Assembly: GCF_020991005.1 (NCBI RefSeq)
Contig: NZ_JAJLLW010000001.1
Location: 558,001 to 622,000, forward strand
Direction: 5' to 3'
Source of the DNA: Halomonas sp. CUBES01
GTDB lineage: Bacteria > Pseudomonadota > Gammaproteobacteria > Pseudomonadales > Halomonadaceae
Length of the DNA stretch: 64,000 nucleotides
Every line of letters starts with the position of its first letter. Within the stretch, counting starts at the first letter, position 1. The notes below the pieces were generated by a model. It was not told the DNA's origin, searched no databases, and worked only from the letters and a program-made list of their open reading frames with translations. Below, piece by piece: positions 9,601 through 19,153 of this stretch. The translations under genes and the position numbers were made by a program.

Positions 9601-9687
9601 CTGGGCGTTGCCACCTTGCTGACCCTGGTGGTGTTGCCGGTGGTCTACTGCGTGCTATACCGGATCAAGGTTCACGCCGACGCATAA
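6640..9687 (+). CDS. RND efflux transporter, inner-membrane permease
   Basis: 1015-aa proton-driven transporter of the AcrB/HAE superfamily, with 12 expected membrane segments and two large periplasmic loops (about residues 35-335 and 560-860). Recognisable blocks are QYPGATPEEVEQEVTSTLE in the first porter domain, GMLVDNAIVVTEGM in TM4 and GMVIKNAIVLVEEI in TM10. TM4 has Asp-Asn where AcrB has Asp407-Asp408, so only one of the two relay aspartates is present, while the TM10 lysine is kept. Substrates cannot be inferred. It is translationally coupled to the adaptor gene and probably repressed by the divergent TetR protein. The outer-membrane partner must be encoded elsewhere. Confidence 0.92.
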   Translation: MVDYFLRHRAASYLMTVVLLAGGALAFLGMGQLEFPEFTIRNALITTQYPGATPEEVEQEVTSTLEESIQGMSSIKRISSVSSDGLSQITVELESTVQNEELEQLWDSLRRKVEDAQAALPPGASQSRINDDFGDVFGFMVNLTGEGYTMPDLADHADFLKRELALVEGVEKVSLGGEHPERIYIEVDRERLRALNIPLTRLQQLLDTQNAVADSGHLKQDGRRFRITPTGSAANIDDLRALIVSEGDGELVRLSDIADISRELAEQPQQLYRDMGRPAMSLGISFESGVNVVEVGERLQQRLDELQARTPLGMELNVVYDQPQVVDEAVSGFLVSLIQAVAIVIVVLMLFMGWRSGLLMGFILLITIIGTFMLMRFHGLQLEKISLGALIIALGMLVDNAIVVTEGMLVGLKRGHTIRDSAHQVIRQNAWPLLAATLIAIAAFAPIGLSPDTTGEFIGSLFFVLLYSLLLSWITALTLTPFYFKLFFRNVAPGDGQEDPYKGIVYRVFSRVIITGIRFRWVTLVLVVAILAGAVVGFGSVKNAFFPASNTPIFFVDYRTPEGTDILETQRRVSELEDSVMAMYGIRHLTTTVGGGAQRFTLTYSPEDRYSSYAQLIVETDDKATQRERMAEVEKVLERDHSDIDYKIAPLEVGPAPKAKLEARLYGSDPEVLRQLGDQVEAMFRDTPHMTSIRTSWRNRVQAIEPVFMEDTARRLGVTREDLAATLALSTSGSQVGVYRDGSDLIPMVARAIPSQRHDVDNLGSLNVWSAEQGRYITADQVISDIRTQVADPLIKRRNRERMLAVYGEPNPLSGVTAASVLAEVRPEVEGLELPPGYRLEWGGEYETAGEAQSGLFSSLPLGLVMMFIITVVLFNNFRQPLAIWSLVPLTIIGVVGALLLTGLPFSFMALLGTLSLIGMVIKNAIVLVEEINVQLPLHQDRYHAVVRAAISRVRPVAMAALTTMLGMIPLISDAFFASMAVALIGGLGVATLLTLVVLPVVYCVLYRIKVHADA

Positions 9688-9712
9688 TCCTGCCAACGGT
9701 TTTGTGCTCTTC

Positions 9713-9744
9713 GCTGCCCCCGTCGCTACGGCCACGGGGGCAGC
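9713..9744 (+). terminator. Hairpin terminator after RND operon
   Basis: GCTGCCCCCGT and ACGGGGGCAGC form an 11-bp stem with a 10-base loop, 25 bases after the RND stop. No long T tract follows, so it may act as an mRNA 3'-end stabiliser or need Rho. The remaining gap to 10011 is AT-rich and holds no gene I can support. Confidence 0.5.
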
Positions 9745-10011
9745 GCTGTCTCTCCCGCCACGATCCCGCTTCCCGCCATGACGCCGTTATTTCATTGTTT
9801 TCTAGGCGCAATAGTGCTCCCGGCGTGATGAATCGGCAGTGCCAAAGCTACATTAGTAAGTAACGAAATTAATGCCGTTATAGTCCATATACACATGATT
9901 GAATATTATTCGATAACACAGGTTAATATTTAGTTTTGTTCATAGATTAACAAGTTCTGGTTGTTGCCTGCTTAAAAAGAGCTGGGAATTTAAATAATTT
10001 TTGGTTTTCGC

Positions 10012-10038
10012 TAAAGTGGTATTTGTCTTGGCCGATAA
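10012..10038 (+). promoter_or_regulatory. Sigma-28 (FliA) flagellar-class promoter
   Basis: TAAAGTGG, 11 bases, then GCCGATAA: a near-perfect match to the gammaproteobacterial sigma-28 consensus (TAAAGTTT-N11-GCCGATAA) with exact spacing. It lies about 115 bases before the chemoreceptor ATG at 10154. It places that gene in the flagellar/chemotaxis regulon and rules out an upstream TTG start at 10001. Confidence 0.85.
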
Positions 10039-10153
10039 AATTTGGCGCGCAAGAAAACAGATTATTCTTGTAACCCGTGCCATCGGTCAGTCTGCGGCTA
10101 GGTTATCAAGATCATCTAAAGTGAATATACCTAGCCAGGAGCAGTACCGCACC

Positions 10154-11833
10154 ATGAATCGTCTACTCAGCAATGTGTCCGTCAAGATGGGGTTAACCCT
10201 CGTTCTTGCTGTCTTTTCGTTATTAATTATCGTTATCGCCTTTCTTGGTTATCGAGCGGGCGAAGAGGGTAGCGCTTCGCTTAGAGAGGTTGACCGTGCG
10301 GCGGATCAAATGCGCGAGGTTAACCAAGGTCAGCTATCGGTAGCAAACGCACAGCTTTTTTATGTAAACAGTTTTGTCGCGAGTTATGAAGGCGATGCTC
10401 GCTCGGCCCGTCAATACCTGGCGGAAGCCCAGGACATGCAGGAAAATGCGCGAGATCATTTTGACCAATTTGAATCGATCGCCGTGCCGGCGCCCCGTGT
10501 AGACACCTTGATAGCAAGCTTCGAACGCTTGATCGAAGAGGGGCTGTTGCCCCAGGAAGCGGCGCTGGCCGCCGGTGACGAGGACGCTTTTCGCAACGCA
10601 AGAGAAACGGCCAGTGATTTGAATCAGCAGTTCATCGAGGCGAGCAGGGCTTACAACGATTACATGGCGGATCAAAACAAGCTCATGGTCACCGACTATG
10701 AAAGTGACATGCAGCTGCTTGGCTACATCGATATCGCCGTGTTGGTACTGGCGGCATTAATGGTGCTGTTCGTTCGCATCGCCATGGTAGGGGCGATTGT
10801 CAAACCGCTCAACGAGGCGGTAGAGCACTTCGAGCGCATCGCGCAAAATGATCTTTCCGGCAACGTCACCGCCCGGGGCCGCAATGAAATCGGCAAGCTG
10901 TTCAGCGCCATGCAGTACATGCAGGGCAACTTGGCCAAAACCGTCTCTGAGGTACGCGATAGCAGCGGCTCCATTCATATCGGCGCGCGTGAAATCGCCT
11001 CCGGGAATGCGGATCTGTCATCGCGAACCGAGCAGCAGGCGGCATCGCTTCAGGAAACCGCCGCCAGCATGGAACAGTTGACCACCACCGTTAAACAGAA
11101 TGCCGATAACGCCCGCCAGGCGAGCCAGTTGGCGAACGATGCCTCAAGTACCGCAGGGCGTGGCGGCGAGGTGGTCGAAAACGTCATTACTCACATGCAC
11201 GGGATTTCCGACAGCTCCCAGAAAGTGGCCGATATCATCGGGGTGATCGACTCCATTGCCTTCCAGACCAATATCCTGGCGCTCAATGCGTCGGTGGAGG
11301 CAGCACGCGCGGGCGAGCAAGGGCGTGGTTTTGCGGTGGTGGCAAGCGAAGTGCGTAATCTCGCCAGCCGCAGCGCCGACGCCGCCAAGGAGATCAAGAC
11401 ACTGATCGAGGCGTCATCCAGTCAGGTCAAAGAAGGGTCGGCACTGGTCGAAAGCGCGGGTGACACGATGCGTGATGTCGTCTCCTCGGTGCGCCGTGTG
11501 ACGGACATCATGGATGAAATTTCATCGGCGTCTCAGGAGCAGAGCGCGGGGATCGAGCAGGTCAACCAGGCCATTACCCAGATGGACGAGGTGACGCAGC
11601 AGAACGCCGCGCTGGTTCAAGAGGCCTCCTCGGCGGCAAGCTCGCTGGAAGAGCAGGCGGCCAAGCTGGAAAGCGTCGTGTCCGCCTTCCGTCTGGCGGA
11701 AGGCGAAAGCCGCACCCAGCATGCCCCGCTTACAGCGCCCCAAGCGCAACCGGCGTTAAGGCAGCCTGCCGCCCAAAGTGGCAAAAAGGCGAAGGCCGAG
11801 CAAACCGCCGACCAGGACTGGGAAGAGTTTTAA
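10154..11833 (+). CDS. Methyl-accepting chemotaxis protein (Tar-like topology)
   Basis: 559-aa membrane chemoreceptor. Layout: short cytoplasmic start, TM1 (about residues 12-35, [18 protein letters not shown]), a periplasmic helical-bundle sensor of about 150 residues, TM2 (about 193-215), HAMP, methylation helices ([20 protein letters not shown]) and the conserved hairpin tip ([20 protein letters not shown]). The last five residues DWEEF resemble the NWETF docking pentapeptide for CheR/CheB, on a flexible tail. Start ATG 10154 fits the sigma-28 promoter just upstream; AGGAG lies 12 bases before it. The ligand is unknown. Its position beside pyrimidine catabolism genes makes a pyrimidine or amino-acid attractant possible, but this is only proximity. 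Confidence 0.93.
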   Translation: MNRLLSNVSVKMGLTLVLAVFSLLIIVIAFLGYRAGEEGSASLREVDRAADQMREVNQGQLSVANAQLFYVNSFVASYEGDARSARQYLAEAQDMQENARDHFDQFESIAVPAPRVDTLIASFERLIEEGLLPQEAALAAGDEDAFRNARETASDLNQQFIEASRAYNDYMADQNKLMVTDYESDMQLLGYIDIAVLVLAALMVLFVRIAMVGAIVKPLNEAVEHFERIAQNDLSGNVTARGRNEIGKLFSAMQYMQGNLAKTVSEVRDSSGSIHIGAREIASGNADLSSRTEQQAASLQETAASMEQLTTTVKQNADNARQASQLANDASSTAGRGGEVVENVITHMHGISDSSQKVADIIGVIDSIAFQTNILALNASVEAARAGEQGRGFAVVASEVRNLASRSADAAKEIKTLIEASSSQVKEGSALVESAGDTMRDVVSSVRRVTDIMDEISSASQEQSAGIEQVNQAITQMDEVTQQNAALVQEASSAASSLEEQAAKLESVVSAFRLAEGESRTQHAPLTAPQAQPALRQPAAQSGKKAKAEQTADQDWEEF

Positions 11834-11872
11834 GCTTCGCGGCTGACGCTGGATAACGATAAAGCGGCAACA

Positions 11873-11913
11873 AAAACGCCACCGCCCTCACTCAGTGGGG
11901 GCGGTGGCGTTTT
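11873..11913. terminator. Bidirectional rho-independent terminator
   Basis: A 19-bp stem with one mismatch (AAAACGCCACCGCCCTCAC pairing with GTGGGGGCGGTGGCGTTTT) and a three-base loop, flanked by A and T runs. It separates the convergent chemoreceptor and preA genes and should work in both directions. Confidence 0.85.
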
Positions 11914-11925
11914 ATGGGGCGTTGA

Positions 11926-13260
11926 TCAAGAGGCCGCGCGGAAGGGGTTGCGCGGGTCGTTGTCCCAAGCCAGAAAGGGCTTGCCGGTTTCCTGGGGCAC
12001 CATGGTGATGCAGTTCTCCACCGGGCAGGTGATCTGGCACAGGTTGCAGCCCACGCACTCTTCCTCGATGACTTCGTAGCGGCGCGCGCCGTCCTGTTCG
12101 GTGAGCTTGGCAATCGACTGGTGAGAAGTATCCTCGCAGGCGATATAGCAGCGGCCACACTCGATACACAGGTCCTGGTCGATCTTGGCGATGGTCTTGA
12201 AGTTGATATCCAGATGCTTCCAGTCGGTGGTCTGGGGGATCGCCTTGCGCGAGAACGCTTCGATCGAGTCGTAACCTTTTTCCGCCATCCAGCGGGAAAG
12301 CCCGTCTTTCATCTCTTCCACAATGCGAAAGCCGTTGAGCATCGCCGCGGTGCATACCTGCACACTGCCTGCGCCGAGGGCGATAAACTCCGCCGCATCC
12401 CGCCAGGTGGCAATGCCGCCAATGCCAGAGATTGGCAGCGTGGGCGTCGCCGGGTCGCGGGCAATTTCCGCCACCATGTTCATCGCGATGGGTTTGACGG
12501 CGCTGCCGCAGTAGCCGCCGTGGGTGCTCTGGTGGCCCACGGTGGGTTTGGCGACCATATTGTCCAGGTCGATACTGGTGATCGAGTTGATGGTGTTGAT
12601 CAGCGACACCGCATCCGCACCGCCGCGCAGTGCCGCCTGGGCGCCCACACGAATGTCGGTGATATTGGGGGTCAGTTTCACAATGACTGGCTTCGAGTAG
12701 TGCTTCTTGCACCAGTAGGTGACCTTCTCGATCAGGTCGGGGTTTTGGCCCACCGCCGCGCCCATGCCGCGTTCGGGCATACCGTGGGGGCAGCCCAGGT
12801 TGAGCTCGATGCCGTCGGCGCCGGTGGCTTCCACGCGCGGCAGTATATAGGCCCAGGCCTCTTCATTGCAGGGCACCATAATGGAAACGATTAATGCCCG
12901 GTCGGGCCAGTCCTTCTTCACCTGGGTGATTTCTTCGAGATTGATCTCAAGCGAGCGGTCGGTAATCAGCTCGATATTGTTAAAACCGATCACTTCGCGG
13001 TTCTTGCCGTAGTGGGCCGAATAGCGCGACGACACGTTCACTGCGGGCGGCTCTTCGCCGAGGGTTTTCCACACCACGCCGCCCCAGCCCGCTTCATAGG
13101 CGCGTACCACGTTGTAGGCCTTGTCGGTGGGCGGGGCGGACGCCAGCCAGAACGGGTTGGGGGCTTTGATGCCGGCGAAATTGACTGATAGATCAACGCC
13201 GTTGACCACGCTATCGCCGCTGTCGTGCTTGCCTGGTGGGGTAAAATTGAGGGTGTTCAT
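11926..13260 (-). CDS. preA: NAD-dependent dihydropyrimidine dehydrogenase, catalytic subunit PreA
   Basis: 444-aa FMN/Fe-S subunit that reduces uracil and thymine to dihydropyrimidines, the first step of reductive pyrimidine breakdown, with electrons from PreT. The TIM-barrel part has the substrate motif IELNLGCPHGMPERGMG, whose Cys157 corresponds to the proton-donating cysteine of mammalian DPD, and the FMN site SGIGGIATWRDAAEF. The C-terminus has two [4Fe-4S] motifs, CIECGRCYIAC and CVGCNLCQITCPVENC. Its ATG at 13260 overlaps the preT stop by four bases. It is last in the operon amidase - dihydropyrimidinase - preT - preA and is followed by a strong terminator. Confidence 0.93.
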   Translation of the reverse strand: MNTLNFTPPGKHDSGDSVVNGVDLSVNFAGIKAPNPFWLASAPPTDKAYNVVRAYEAGWGGVVWKTLGEEPPAVNVSSRYSAHYGKNREVIGFNNIELITDRSLEINLEEITQVKKDWPDRALIVSIMVPCNEEAWAYILPRVEATGADGIELNLGCPHGMPERGMGAAVGQNPDLIEKVTYWCKKHYSKPVIVKLTPNITDIRVGAQAALRGGADAVSLINTINSITSIDLDNMVAKPTVGHQSTHGGYCGSAVKPIAMNMVAEIARDPATPTLPISGIGGIATWRDAAEFIALGAGSVQVCTAAMLNGFRIVEEMKDGLSRWMAEKGYDSIEAFSRKAIPQTTDWKHLDINFKTIAKIDQDLCIECGRCYIACEDTSHQSIAKLTEQDGARRYEVIEEECVGCNLCQITCPVENCITMVPQETGKPFLAWDNDPRNPFRAAS

Positions 13261-14636
13261 GCGGCCTCCTGCTTGGCGACGAGCGCCTGATGAATGGCGT
13301 GGGCGGCAAGCTTGCCGTGCTGCACGGCCTGAACGGTGAGATCCTGGCCGGGTTTTACACAGTCACCGCCGGCGTAAACGTTGGGCAGCGAGGTGCGCAG
13401 CATGTCATCCACCTGAATGCGCTCGCCGTCGCGGGCGAGTTCGGCGGCGGTGGCGTCGCGAAGGCTTGCCCCTTCAAAGCCCTGACCAATCGCCTTGAAG
13501 ATGGCGTCGGCGGCAATCTCGAAGGTGTCGCCGGTCGCTGTCAGTTGCCCCGCTTGTTCGCGGGTCTTGGCAAAGCGCATGCCGGCCACCCGGCCTTGGC
13601 TGTCCAGCAGAATGTCGTCGGGCTGTGCCCAGGTGACCATGCGCACGCCGTTGGCTTTGGCGATCTCCTGTTCGTGGTCGGTGGCGGACATCGCCTCGAC
13701 GCCGCGACGGTAGACCAGCGTTACCTCGCTGGCGCCCAGGCGGGCCATCTGGGTCGCCATGTCGATGGCGGTATTGCCTGCGCCAATCACGATGCAGCGC
13801 TTGGCCACGGCGAGGCTGCCCAGGTCATCGGTTTGGCGCAGGGTCTTGATGTAGTCCACGGCGGGCATCAGGCCGGGTGCTTCATCGCCGGTAAGCCCCA
13901 GGGCGCGGCTGGTACCTAGCCCAAGGCCGAGAAATACACTGTCGTACTGCTGATGCAGGGCGGCCAGTTCCAGGTTGTCGCCCAGGCGCTGGCCGTACTG
14001 GATGTCGATGCCGCCGATCTCGAGCAGAAACTCGACTTCCTTGCGGGCGAAGTCATCGGTCATCTTGTAGCGGGCGATGCCGTACTCGTTCAGCCCGCCG
14101 GGCTTTTGCTCGGCCTCGAAGAGGGTCACCTGATGGCCGAGCATCGCCAGTCGGTGCGCGCAGGAGAGTCCCGCGGGGCCTGCGCCGACCACGGCAATAT
14201 GCCGACCGGTGGTGGCAGCCCGCTTGAACGGGTGGCCATCGAACTGCATGTTGTCGGTGGCGTGACGCTGAAGCAGGCCGATCAGCACCGGTTGGCACTC
14301 GGCGTCGTGGTTGCGCACGCAACTACGCTCGCAGAGGATTTCGGTGGGGCACACCCTGGCGCAGCTGCCGCCCAGGATGTTGGCTTCCAGGATGGTTTCC
14401 GCCGCGCCGTTGATGTTGTTTTCGCTGATCTGGCGAATGAAGCTCGGGATGTCGATTTCCGACGGGCAAGCCTCCACGCAGGGCGCATCAAAGCAGTAAA
14501 GACAGCGCTGGCTTTCGATCATCGCCTGTCGGTGCGTCAGCGGTGGGTGAAGATCGCTAAAGTTGCTTGCCAGCGTAGCTGGGTCGTAGGTGCCGACCTC
14601 TTTGGCGCTGGGTAGATGGTTCAGTGGGCTAGTCAC
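13257..14636 (-). CDS. preT: NAD-dependent dihydropyrimidine dehydrogenase, electron-input subunit PreT
   Basis: 459-aa FAD/NAD(P)/Fe-S protein that passes reducing equivalents to PreA. The N-terminal GltD-like Fe-S region has CLYCFDAPCVEACPS and GGSCARVCPTEILCERSC. Then follow the FAD dinucleotide fold VVGAGPAGLSCAHRLAMLGH (about residue 150) and the second nucleotide fold IVIGAGNTAIDMATQMARLGA (about residue 290), ending with YAGGDCVKPG, the usual FAD end motif. Length matches bacterial PreT. It overlaps preA by four bases and lies 58 bases downstream of the dihydropyrimidinase gene, consistent with a single operon. Confidence 0.92.
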   Translation of the reverse strand: MTSPLNHLPSAKEVGTYDPATLASNFSDLHPPLTHRQAMIESQRCLYCFDAPCVEACPSEIDIPSFIRQISENNINGAAETILEANILGGSCARVCPTEILCERSCVRNHDAECQPVLIGLLQRHATDNMQFDGHPFKRAATTGRHIAVVGAGPAGLSCAHRLAMLGHQVTLFEAEQKPGGLNEYGIARYKMTDDFARKEVEFLLEIGGIDIQYGQRLGDNLELAALHQQYDSVFLGLGLGTSRALGLTGDEAPGLMPAVDYIKTLRQTDDLGSLAVAKRCIVIGAGNTAIDMATQMARLGASEVTLVYRRGVEAMSATDHEQEIAKANGVRMVTWAQPDDILLDSQGRVAGMRFAKTREQAGQLTATGDTFEIAADAIFKAIGQGFEGASLRDATAAELARDGERIQVDDMLRTSLPNVYAGGDCVKPGQDLTVQAVQHGKLAAHAIHQALVAKQEAA

Positions 14637-14694
14637 GGTAGAGCCTCCGCTGTTGTTATGGGCACAGCTGTTGGTCTTGGTCGTTCTTTATGGG

Positions 14695-16149
<1,455 letters not shown>

Positions 16150-16165
16150 TTATCAGGTGGCCGGG

Positions 16166-17032
16166 CTATTCGCCGTCGGTCAGGCGGGTGTAGGTCTCCG
16201 GGCGGCGGTCGCGGAAGAACTGCCAGTTGTTGCGTACCTCGCGAACCATGTCCAAATCGATTTCGTGCACCAGCAGTTCGTCTTCTGTTTCGCTGGCCTG
16301 GGCCTCGATCTTGCCGCGCGGGTTAACGATATAGCTGGAGCCATAGAAATTGCCGATATTCCAGGGTGCTTCGGTACCCACGCGGTTGATGGCGGCGATA
16401 AAGCAGCCGTTGGCCGCGGCCGAGGCGGGCTGCTCCAGCTCCCAAAGGTACTGGGAGAGCCCGGCGACGGTGGCGGAAGGGTTGAAGATCACCTCGGCGC
16501 CGTTGAGTGCCAGCGCCCGCCAGCCTTCCGGGAAGTGACGGTCGTAGCAGATATAAACGCCGATCTTGCCAAAGGCGGTATCGAACACCGGCCAGTTGGA
16601 TTTACCCGGCTTGAAGAAGAATTTCTCCCAGAACCCGGCTACCTGTGGAATATGGGTCTTGTGGTACTTGCCCAGGTAGCTGCCGTCGGCGTCGAATACG
16701 GCCGCCGTGTTGTAGTAAACGCCGGTCTCGGTTTCTTCGTACACGGGTACGATGATGACCATGCGGTGCTTGGCGGCGAGTTTCTGCATCATCTGGCAAG
16801 TGGGGCCTTCCGGCACCCGTTCGGCGGCGGCGTACCACTTGGTGTCCTGACTGGGACAGAAGTAGGGCTGGTTGAACACTTCCTGGAAGCAGAGTACCTG
16901 CACGCCCTGCTCGGCGGCTTGTTCGACCAGCGGCAGGTGGGCCTCGTTCATGGCATCGCGAATCGCCGCCGGTTCCAGGTCGGTGCTGGTTTTTAGCCCC
17001 ATTTGGATCAGGCCGATTTTCATCTTCTGCAT
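16166..17032 (-). CDS. Nitrilase-superfamily N-carbamoyl-beta-alanine amidohydrolase (beta-ureidopropionase)
   Basis: 288-aa carbon-nitrogen hydrolase. The catalytic triad is visible: Glu in LCFQEVFNQPYFC, Lys in GKYHKTHIPQ and Cys in GVYICYDRHFPEGWRAL. In this operon it should hydrolyse N-carbamoyl-beta-alanine (or the methyl analogue) to beta-alanine, ammonia and CO2, the third step of reductive pyrimidine catabolism. Close homologues include N-carbamoylputrescine amidase, so substrate is taken from context. It is first in the minus-strand operon; its start ATG at 17032 reads MQKMKIGLIQMGL, and the second Met at 17023 is also possible. The promoter must lie in the AT-rich gap to its right. 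Confidence 0.85.
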   Translation of the reverse strand: MQKMKIGLIQMGLKTSTDLEPAAIRDAMNEAHLPLVEQAAEQGVQVLCFQEVFNQPYFCPSQDTKWYAAAERVPEGPTCQMMQKLAAKHRMVIIVPVYEETETGVYYNTAAVFDADGSYLGKYHKTHIPQVAGFWEKFFFKPGKSNWPVFDTAFGKIGVYICYDRHFPEGWRALALNGAEVIFNPSATVAGLSQYLWELEQPASAAANGCFIAAINRVGTEAPWNIGNFYGSSYIVNPRGKIEAQASETEDELLVHEIDLDMVREVRNNWQFFRDRRPETYTRLTDGE

Positions 17033-17496
17033 CAGACACGCCCTCTTAATCAGTATTAGGCCAAAGTATTAGTTTTATTTGATGTTCTGTTTCAGCGAGA
17101 AACTTCCAAAGCTGACTGTTTCGACAGCTTTTAAGAAAGTATCGTCAGGTTGTGCGTTTTAGCAAGTGAGTCGGTGGTTTTTTTAAGATGCAGCTTAACT
17201 CATTGAGTTAATTTGACTTTTTTATTCAAGCGTTGCGCGCTCCCTAATCTGGTGAGGGCGCGCACTGTTTTGGAGTTTTTAATTAATGATTATTAATCAG
17301 TTGGTTAGTGTGTATTATTGAAAATAAAGACAGTTTTTGATGTTTGAAGTTGGTGCAAATATTTTTTTTGATCTAGCCTTTTTTAGTCTGCTGGGTATTC
17401 GGTGACTCAGAAGTCGGCAAGATGACGACAACAATAAAATTCTTGTCCTGGAAGACAGTTTTTTGATCAATAAGTTAAGTGACTAGGGTGGCTTAG
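17033..17496. other. AT-rich divergent intergenic region with possible NtrC half-site
   Basis: About 540 bases without a gene between the pyrimidine operon and the NCS1 transporter, clearly richer in A and T than the neighbours. It contains a hairpin-forming GC segment at 17235-17263 and, at 17351-17357, TGGTGCA, a perfect half of the NtrC-type site; the other half is poor. With the sigma-54 promoter at 17497-17514 this is likely to hold activator-binding sites. No small ORF with a convincing start was seen. Confidence 0.45.
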
Positions 17497-17514
17497 TCGG
17501 CACGCTTATTGCTT
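17497..17514 (+). promoter_or_regulatory. Sigma-54 promoter for the nucleobase transporter
   Basis: TCGGCACGCTTATTGCTT: GG and GC are exactly 10 bases apart, and the match to the TGGCACG-N4-TTGCW consensus has a single deviation at the first base of the -24 element. It lies about 60 bases before the NCS1 start, the expected distance. It suggests nitrogen-limitation control of pyrimidine uptake. Confidence 0.75.
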
Positions 17515-17572
17515 GAAACAACCTCAGACCGTGAGGGTTTTCTGGGAAGCGGATGACACTGAGGAGAGACCA

Positions 17573-19093
17573 ATGACGAAAACAACCTCTCAGATGGTAG
17601 ACCGAGAAGGGCTGATTGAATTGGATGTGGGAGACGATGTTCGCGATAGCTCGCGCTTCAACAAGGACATCGCGCCCACCCAGGCGAGTGAACGAACCTG
17701 GACTAAATGGAATATTGCTGCGCTGTGGGTGGGGATGGCGATTTGCGTACCCACCTACACACTTGGGGGTGTGTTGACCGCCTACTTTGGCTTGAGTGTG
17801 GGGGAGGCGTTGTTCGCCATATTACTGGCCAACGTGATTGTCTTGATTCCGCTCACGCTCAACGCTTTTCCGGGTACTAAATTCGGGATTCCGTTTCCCG
17901 TGGTCCTGCGCTCTTCGTTCGGGATCTTTGGCTCCAACGTGCCGTGTCTGGTTCGGGCGCTCGTCGGCTGTGGCTGGTTCGGGATTCAGACCATGTTCGG
18001 CGGACTGGCCATTCACCTGCTGCTTTCCGAATTGATCCCCGCTTGGGCGGCACTGGGCGGCGTCGGTGAAGTCATCGGCTTTTTCGTGTTTGGCGCGATG
18101 AATCTTTATGTGGTCATTCGCGGTGCGGAGTCGATCAAGTGGCTGGAAACCCTGGCCGCACCGTTGCTATTGGCGGTGGGTATTGGCTTGATGGTGTGGG
18201 CGTGGCCGCACACCTCGATGACCGAGCTGCTGGCGCAGCCGCCGTCGCGTCCCGAAGGTGCGTCAGTGTATGGCTACTTCTTTGCCGGGTTAACCGCCAT
18301 GGTAGGCTTTTGGGCGACGCTGTCGCTGAATATTCCCGATTTCAGTCGTTTTGCCAAAAGTCAGAAAGATCAGATTGTCGGGCAGGTGATTGGCCTGCCG
18401 TTGACAATGTTTTTCTTTGCCTCACTGGGTGTAGTGATGACTGCTGCCTCCGAGACGCTTGTCGGTCAAACCGTGGCTGACCCGGTGCGGTTGATCGGCT
18501 ATATCGATAGCCCGTTCTGGGTAGTGCTGGCGATGCTGCTGATCATTATCGCCACGATTTCTACCAACACGGCCTCGAATATTGTCTCGCCGACCAATGA
18601 TTTTCAGAATATTGCGCCCAAAATGATCAATCAGACCCGTGGTGTACTGATGACCGGTGCGGTGGGTGTGTTGCTGATGGGCTATGACCTGCTCCAAAAA
18701 GCGGGCATCATCCCGCCAGGGGTATCGCTTGAACAGATGTACTCCAACTGGCTGCTGGGGTATTCCAGCCTGCTTGGCCCGATCGCGGGGATCATGGCGG
18801 TGGATTATTTCCTGATCAAGAAGCAGCGCCTGGACGTCCCCAGCCTTTACATGGATAACCATGCCTACCCCGCCGTCAATATCGCCGGCTTTATCGCCTT
18901 TGGCGTACCGGTGGCGCTGACCCTGATTGCGCTGACCACGGGGACGATGTACTGGTTCTACGACTACGGCTGGTTTACCGGCTCGGCGCTGGGCGCGATC
19001 GTTTATTACATCGCAAGTCAGTTACTGGCCACGGCCCCGATGGCCGGCCCCGCGCCGGTGGCTGACCGGGAGCCCAGCGAACAGCTCCCCTAG
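17573..19093 (+). CDS. NCS1 family nucleobase:cation symporter (uracil/cytosine-type)
   Basis: 506-aa inner-membrane transporter with about 12 hydrophobic helices, related to CodB, Mhp1 and allantoin permeases. Substrate-site features of the family are visible: GCGWFGIQTMFGGL in TM3, GFWATLSLNIPDFSRFAK in TM6 and the Asn-containing TNTASNIVSPTNDFQN in TM8. ATG 17573 has GAGGAGAGA upstream. Because it is divergent from preTA-hydA and lies under a sigma-54 promoter, its cargo is probably uracil, thymine, cytosine or dihydropyrimidines for use as nitrogen source; hydantoins or allantoin cannot be excluded. A terminator hairpin follows at 19117. Confidence 0.88.
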   Translation: MTKTTSQMVDREGLIELDVGDDVRDSSRFNKDIAPTQASERTWTKWNIAALWVGMAICVPTYTLGGVLTAYFGLSVGEALFAILLANVIVLIPLTLNAFPGTKFGIPFPVVLRSSFGIFGSNVPCLVRALVGCGWFGIQTMFGGLAIHLLLSELIPAWAALGGVGEVIGFFVFGAMNLYVVIRGAESIKWLETLAAPLLLAVGIGLMVWAWPHTSMTELLAQPPSRPEGASVYGYFFAGLTAMVGFWATLSLNIPDFSRFAKSQKDQIVGQVIGLPLTMFFFASLGVVMTAASETLVGQTVADPVRLIGYIDSPFWVVLAMLLIIIATISTNTASNIVSPTNDFQNIAPKMINQTRGVLMTGAVGVLLMGYDLLQKAGIIPPGVSLEQMYSNWLLGYSSLLGPIAGIMAVDYFLIKKQRLDVPSLYMDNHAYPAVNIAGFIAFGVPVALTLIALTTGTMYWFYDYGWFTGSALGAIVYYIASQLLATAPMAGPAPVADREPSEQLP

Positions 19094-19116
19094 GAAGACG
19101 CTTGCCTTCCTGAGAC

Positions 19117-19140
19117 ACACCCGGCCACGCGCCGGGTGTT
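19117..19140. terminator. Terminator hairpin between NCS1 and LysR genes
   Basis: ACACCCGGC, a five-base loop and GCCGGGTGT form a 9-bp perfect stem, followed by TGGCGTTTT. It lies 24 bases after the NCS1 stop and 14 bases from the end of the convergent LysR gene. Confidence 0.6.
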
Positions 19141-19153
19141 GGCGTTTTGGGGC

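Noticed and set aside
10001..10153. Upstream in-frame TTG extension of the chemoreceptor
   Set aside because: The sigma-28 promoter at 10012-10038 lies inside it, so it would not be transcribed; the Tar-like N-terminus begins at ATG 10154.
11926..13260. Possible loss of the catalytic cysteine in PreA
   Set aside because: On closer alignment from memory with mammalian DPD, the catalytic Cys is the one in NLSCPHGM, and it is present here as NLGCPHGM.
17235..17263. GC-rich hairpin in the pyrimidine intergenic region as terminator
   Set aside because: It lies about 200 bases upstream of the minus-strand operon and follows no plus-strand gene, and the stem has a bulge; function not assignable.
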